Positions 5,634 through 6,943 of a stretch of 6,943 nucleotides of DNA are shown one piece after another (within the stretch, counting starts at the first letter, position 1; each line of letters starts with the position of its first letter). The DNA comes from an uncultured Eubacteriales bacterium. Its GTDB lineage: Bacteria > Bacillota > Clostridia > Oscillospirales > Acutalibacteraceae. A program made the translations under genes and the position numbers. Under the pieces are notes generated by a model, which saw only the letters and a program-made list of their open reading frames with translations, searched no databases and was not told where the DNA came from. Location: NCBI GenBank assembly GCA_900316925.1, contig ONEU01000129.1:1-6943 (forward strand), written 5' to 3'.

Positions 5634-5660
5634 ACCTATTGACTTTGTAGGTGAATAGGT
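5634..5660. promoter_or_regulatory. Candidate Rrf2/IscR operator B (cysteine desulfurase promoter)
   Basis: Same geometry as operator A: ACCTAT (5634-5639), 15 bp, ATAGGT (5655-5660). It overlaps the -35 and fills the spacer up to the -10 of the desulfurase promoter, so binding would block RNA polymerase. A third half-site, TAGGT, is at 5648-5652. The left arm extends to ATTTACCTAT, which is the exact reverse complement of the extended right arm of operator A (5603-5612). Confidence 0.65.
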
Positions 5661-5667
5661 GTATAAT
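5639..5667 (+). promoter_or_regulatory. Sigma-A promoter of the cysteine desulfurase/scaffold operon
   Basis: TTGACT (5639-5644), a 17-bp spacer and a perfect TATAAT (5662-5667) form a near-consensus promoter. The start would be near 5674, giving a leader of about 26 nt. Confidence 0.88.
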
Positions 5668-5699
5668 ACGGAGCATAGCAAACGAAGGGAGTTTTGATT

Positions 5700-6884
5700 T
5701 TGATATACGCTGACAACGCTGCCACCACCAGAATGAGTGAGGCAGCCATCCGCAAAATGGTCTCGGTGATGAACGAAAACTACGGCAATCCCTCCAGTCT
5801 CTACCGCTTCGGACAGCGGGCGAAGGAGATTCTGGAGCAGGCAAGAGCAGACGTTGCCGCCGTGATCAACGCAGAGCCGCGGGAAATCACCTTTACCTCG
5901 GGCGGCAGTGAAGCCGACAACCAGGCGATCCTCACCGCAGCCGAGCTGGGAAAGAAGAACGGCAGGAAGCATATTGTTTCCACCGCCTTTGAGCACCACG
6001 CTGTCCTGCATACCCTGAAAAAACTGGAAAAAGAAGGCTTTGAGATCACGCTGCTGGATGTTCACGAAAACGGTCTGATACTCCCTGAGGAAGTGGCCGC
6101 CGCCATCCGTGAAGACACCTGTCTGGTAACGGTGATGTATGCCAATAATGAGATCGGCACCATCCAGCCCATCAAGGAGATCGGGGCCGTCTGCCGGGAG
6201 CGCAGGGTACTGTTCCATACCGATGCCGTACAGGCTGTCGGCCATCTGCCCATCGACGTCAAGGACCAGAATATTGATATGCTCTCTGCATCAGCACATA
6301 AATTCCACGGACCAAAGGGTGTGGGATTCCTGTATGTCCGGAAGGGTATCCGGCTGTCGAACCTCATTGAAGGCGGCGCCCAGGAGCGCGGCAAACGTGC
6401 CGGCACGGAAAATGTCCCCGGTATCGCAGCCGCTGCGGAAGCATTGAAAGAAGCCGCAGCTGCCATGGAAGCCAATGCGGTAAAGCTCTCGGAGAAACGG
6501 GACAGGCTGATCGGCGGTCTGAAAGAGATCCCGCACTCCGCTTTGAACGGTGATGCCGTCAGAAGACTGCCCGGCAATGTAAACTTCTGTTTTGAGGGCA
6601 TTGAGGGAGAAGCACTACTGCTGCTGCTCGATCAAAAGGGGATCGAAGCATCCTCCGGAAGCGCCTGTACCTCCGGCGCACTGGATCCCAGCCATGTACT
6701 GCTTGCCATCGGCAGGGTACACGACGTTGCCCACGGCTCTCTGCGGCTGAGCATCGGTGAAGATATCACCGACGAGGATGTGGACAAGATCATCCGGTCC
6801 GTCAAAGAGGTTGTCGCCTATCTCAGAGGCTTCTCCCCCATCTGGAGAGACCTCATGGCAGGCAAGAAAGCATTTATTCTTTAA
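5700..6884 (+). CDS. nifS: Class I cysteine desulfurase (NifS/IscS type)
   Basis: This pyridoxal-phosphate enzyme takes sulfur from L-cysteine as a bound persulfide for Fe-S cluster assembly, releasing alanine. I place the start at TTG 5700 (394 aa, MIYADNAATT): AAGGGAG ends 8 nt before it, while the in-frame TTG at 5694 is only 2 nt away from that site. Residues, counted from TTG 5700: TSGGSEADN near 66-74 binds the cofactor phosphate, His99 in FEHHAVL stacks on the ring, and HTDAVQ supplies Asp175 and Gln178. SASAHKFHGPKG carries the Schiff-base Lys201. RAGTEN binds substrate. Cys323 in SGSACTSGALDPSH is the persulfide-forming residue, on the flexible loop typical of class I enzymes. Length is normal for the family and all key residues are present. 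It is first in an operon with an IscU/NifU-type gene 15 nt downstream and is probably repressed through operator B. The symbol nifS could equally be iscS. Confidence 0.95.
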   Translation: MIYADNAATTRMSEAAIRKMVSVMNENYGNPSSLYRFGQRAKEILEQARADVAAVINAEPREITFTSGGSEADNQAILTAAELGKKNGRKHIVSTAFEHHAVLHTLKKLEKEGFEITLLDVHENGLILPEEVAAAIREDTCLVTVMYANNEIGTIQPIKEIGAVCRERRVLFHTDAVQAVGHLPIDVKDQNIDMLSASAHKFHGPKGVGFLYVRKGIRLSNLIEGGAQERGKRAGTENVPGIAAAAEALKEAAAAMEANAVKLSEKRDRLIGGLKEIPHSALNGDAVRRLPGNVNFCFEGIEGEALLLLLDQKGIEASSGSACTSGALDPSHVLLAIGRVHDVAHGSLRLSIGEDITDEDVDKIIRSVKEVVAYLRGFSPIWRDLMAGKKAFIL

Positions 6885-6899
6885 TCGGGAGGGTTTATC

Positions 6900-6943
6900 A
6901 TGGCTTTATACAGTGAAAAAGTAATGGATCATTTCAGAAATCC
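6900..6943 (+). CDS. nifU: Start of the IscU/NifU-type Fe-S scaffold gene, truncated by window edge
   Basis: Only 14 full codons are visible: MALYSEKVMDHFRN, with the next codon starting CC. This is the characteristic opening of IscU/NifU N-terminal domain scaffolds (Y.EKV.DHF.NP). A strong GGGAGGG site lies 6 nt before the ATG, and the gap to the desulfurase stop is 15 nt, so the two are co-transcribed. The scaffold would receive sulfur from the desulfurase. The cysteine ligands lie beyond the window. Whether it is a short scaffold or a longer modular NifU cannot be told. Confidence 0.88.
   Translation, partial: MALYSEKVMDHFRN

Noticed and set aside
5628..6245. Minus-strand frame of 205 codons under the cysteine desulfurase gene
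   Set aside because: The plus-strand gene has all catalytic residues and the promoter; this frame also runs through the divergent promoter region and has no recognisable product.
1..6943. CRISPR arrays, tRNA or rRNA genes, insertion sequences, attachment sites
   Set aside because: No regularly spaced direct repeats, no cloverleaf-like or rRNA-like stretches, and no transposase or integrase frames were seen.

Overview
The window looks like the chromosome of a clostridial Firmicute, probably Ruminococcaceae/Oscillospiraceae-like. The reasons are moderate GC, sigma-A type promoters, strong AGGAG ribosome sites, an Rrf2/NifS/NifU iron-sulfur locus and a YhgE/Pip membrane protein. The genus is a guess. 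There are three independent transcription units, separated by terminators and promoters.

Left unit (about 1-2049, minus strand): a fragment of a contractile injection system (phage-tail-like, eCIS type). In transcription order it has a promoter (2020-2049), a 122-aa tail-assembly-type protein with a CPHCG motif, a small DUF6760-like protein, a gp19-type tail tube protein, and an unrecognised protein of at least 286 aa that runs off the left edge. Sheath, baseplate, spike and ATPase genes are not in the window and may lie further left. The first two genes overlap by 61 nt. That overlap holds a slippery heptamer AAATTTT in the correct phase, a 6-nt spacer and a bulged hairpin, with the zero-frame stop inside the hairpin. 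This is the layout of a programmed -1 ribosomal frameshift and would give a 181-aa fusion. It is the most interesting signal here.

Middle unit (2189-4984, minus strand): a promoter, a short leader with a 5'-terminal hairpin, a small two-helix membrane protein, and a 720-aa YhgE/Pip protein whose start overlaps the previous stop (ATGA). A strong intrinsic terminator follows.

Right unit (5050-6943): an Rrf2/IscR-type regulator on the minus strand with its own terminator, transcribed away from a class I cysteine desulfurase (TTG start) and the start of an IscU/NifU scaffold gene. The shared intergenic region carries two back-to-back sigma-A promoters. Each is overlapped by a copy of the same inverted repeat, ACCTAT-N15-ATAGGT, and the two copies are centred 52 bp apart. 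This suggests the regulator controls both itself and the Fe-S assembly genes according to cluster status.
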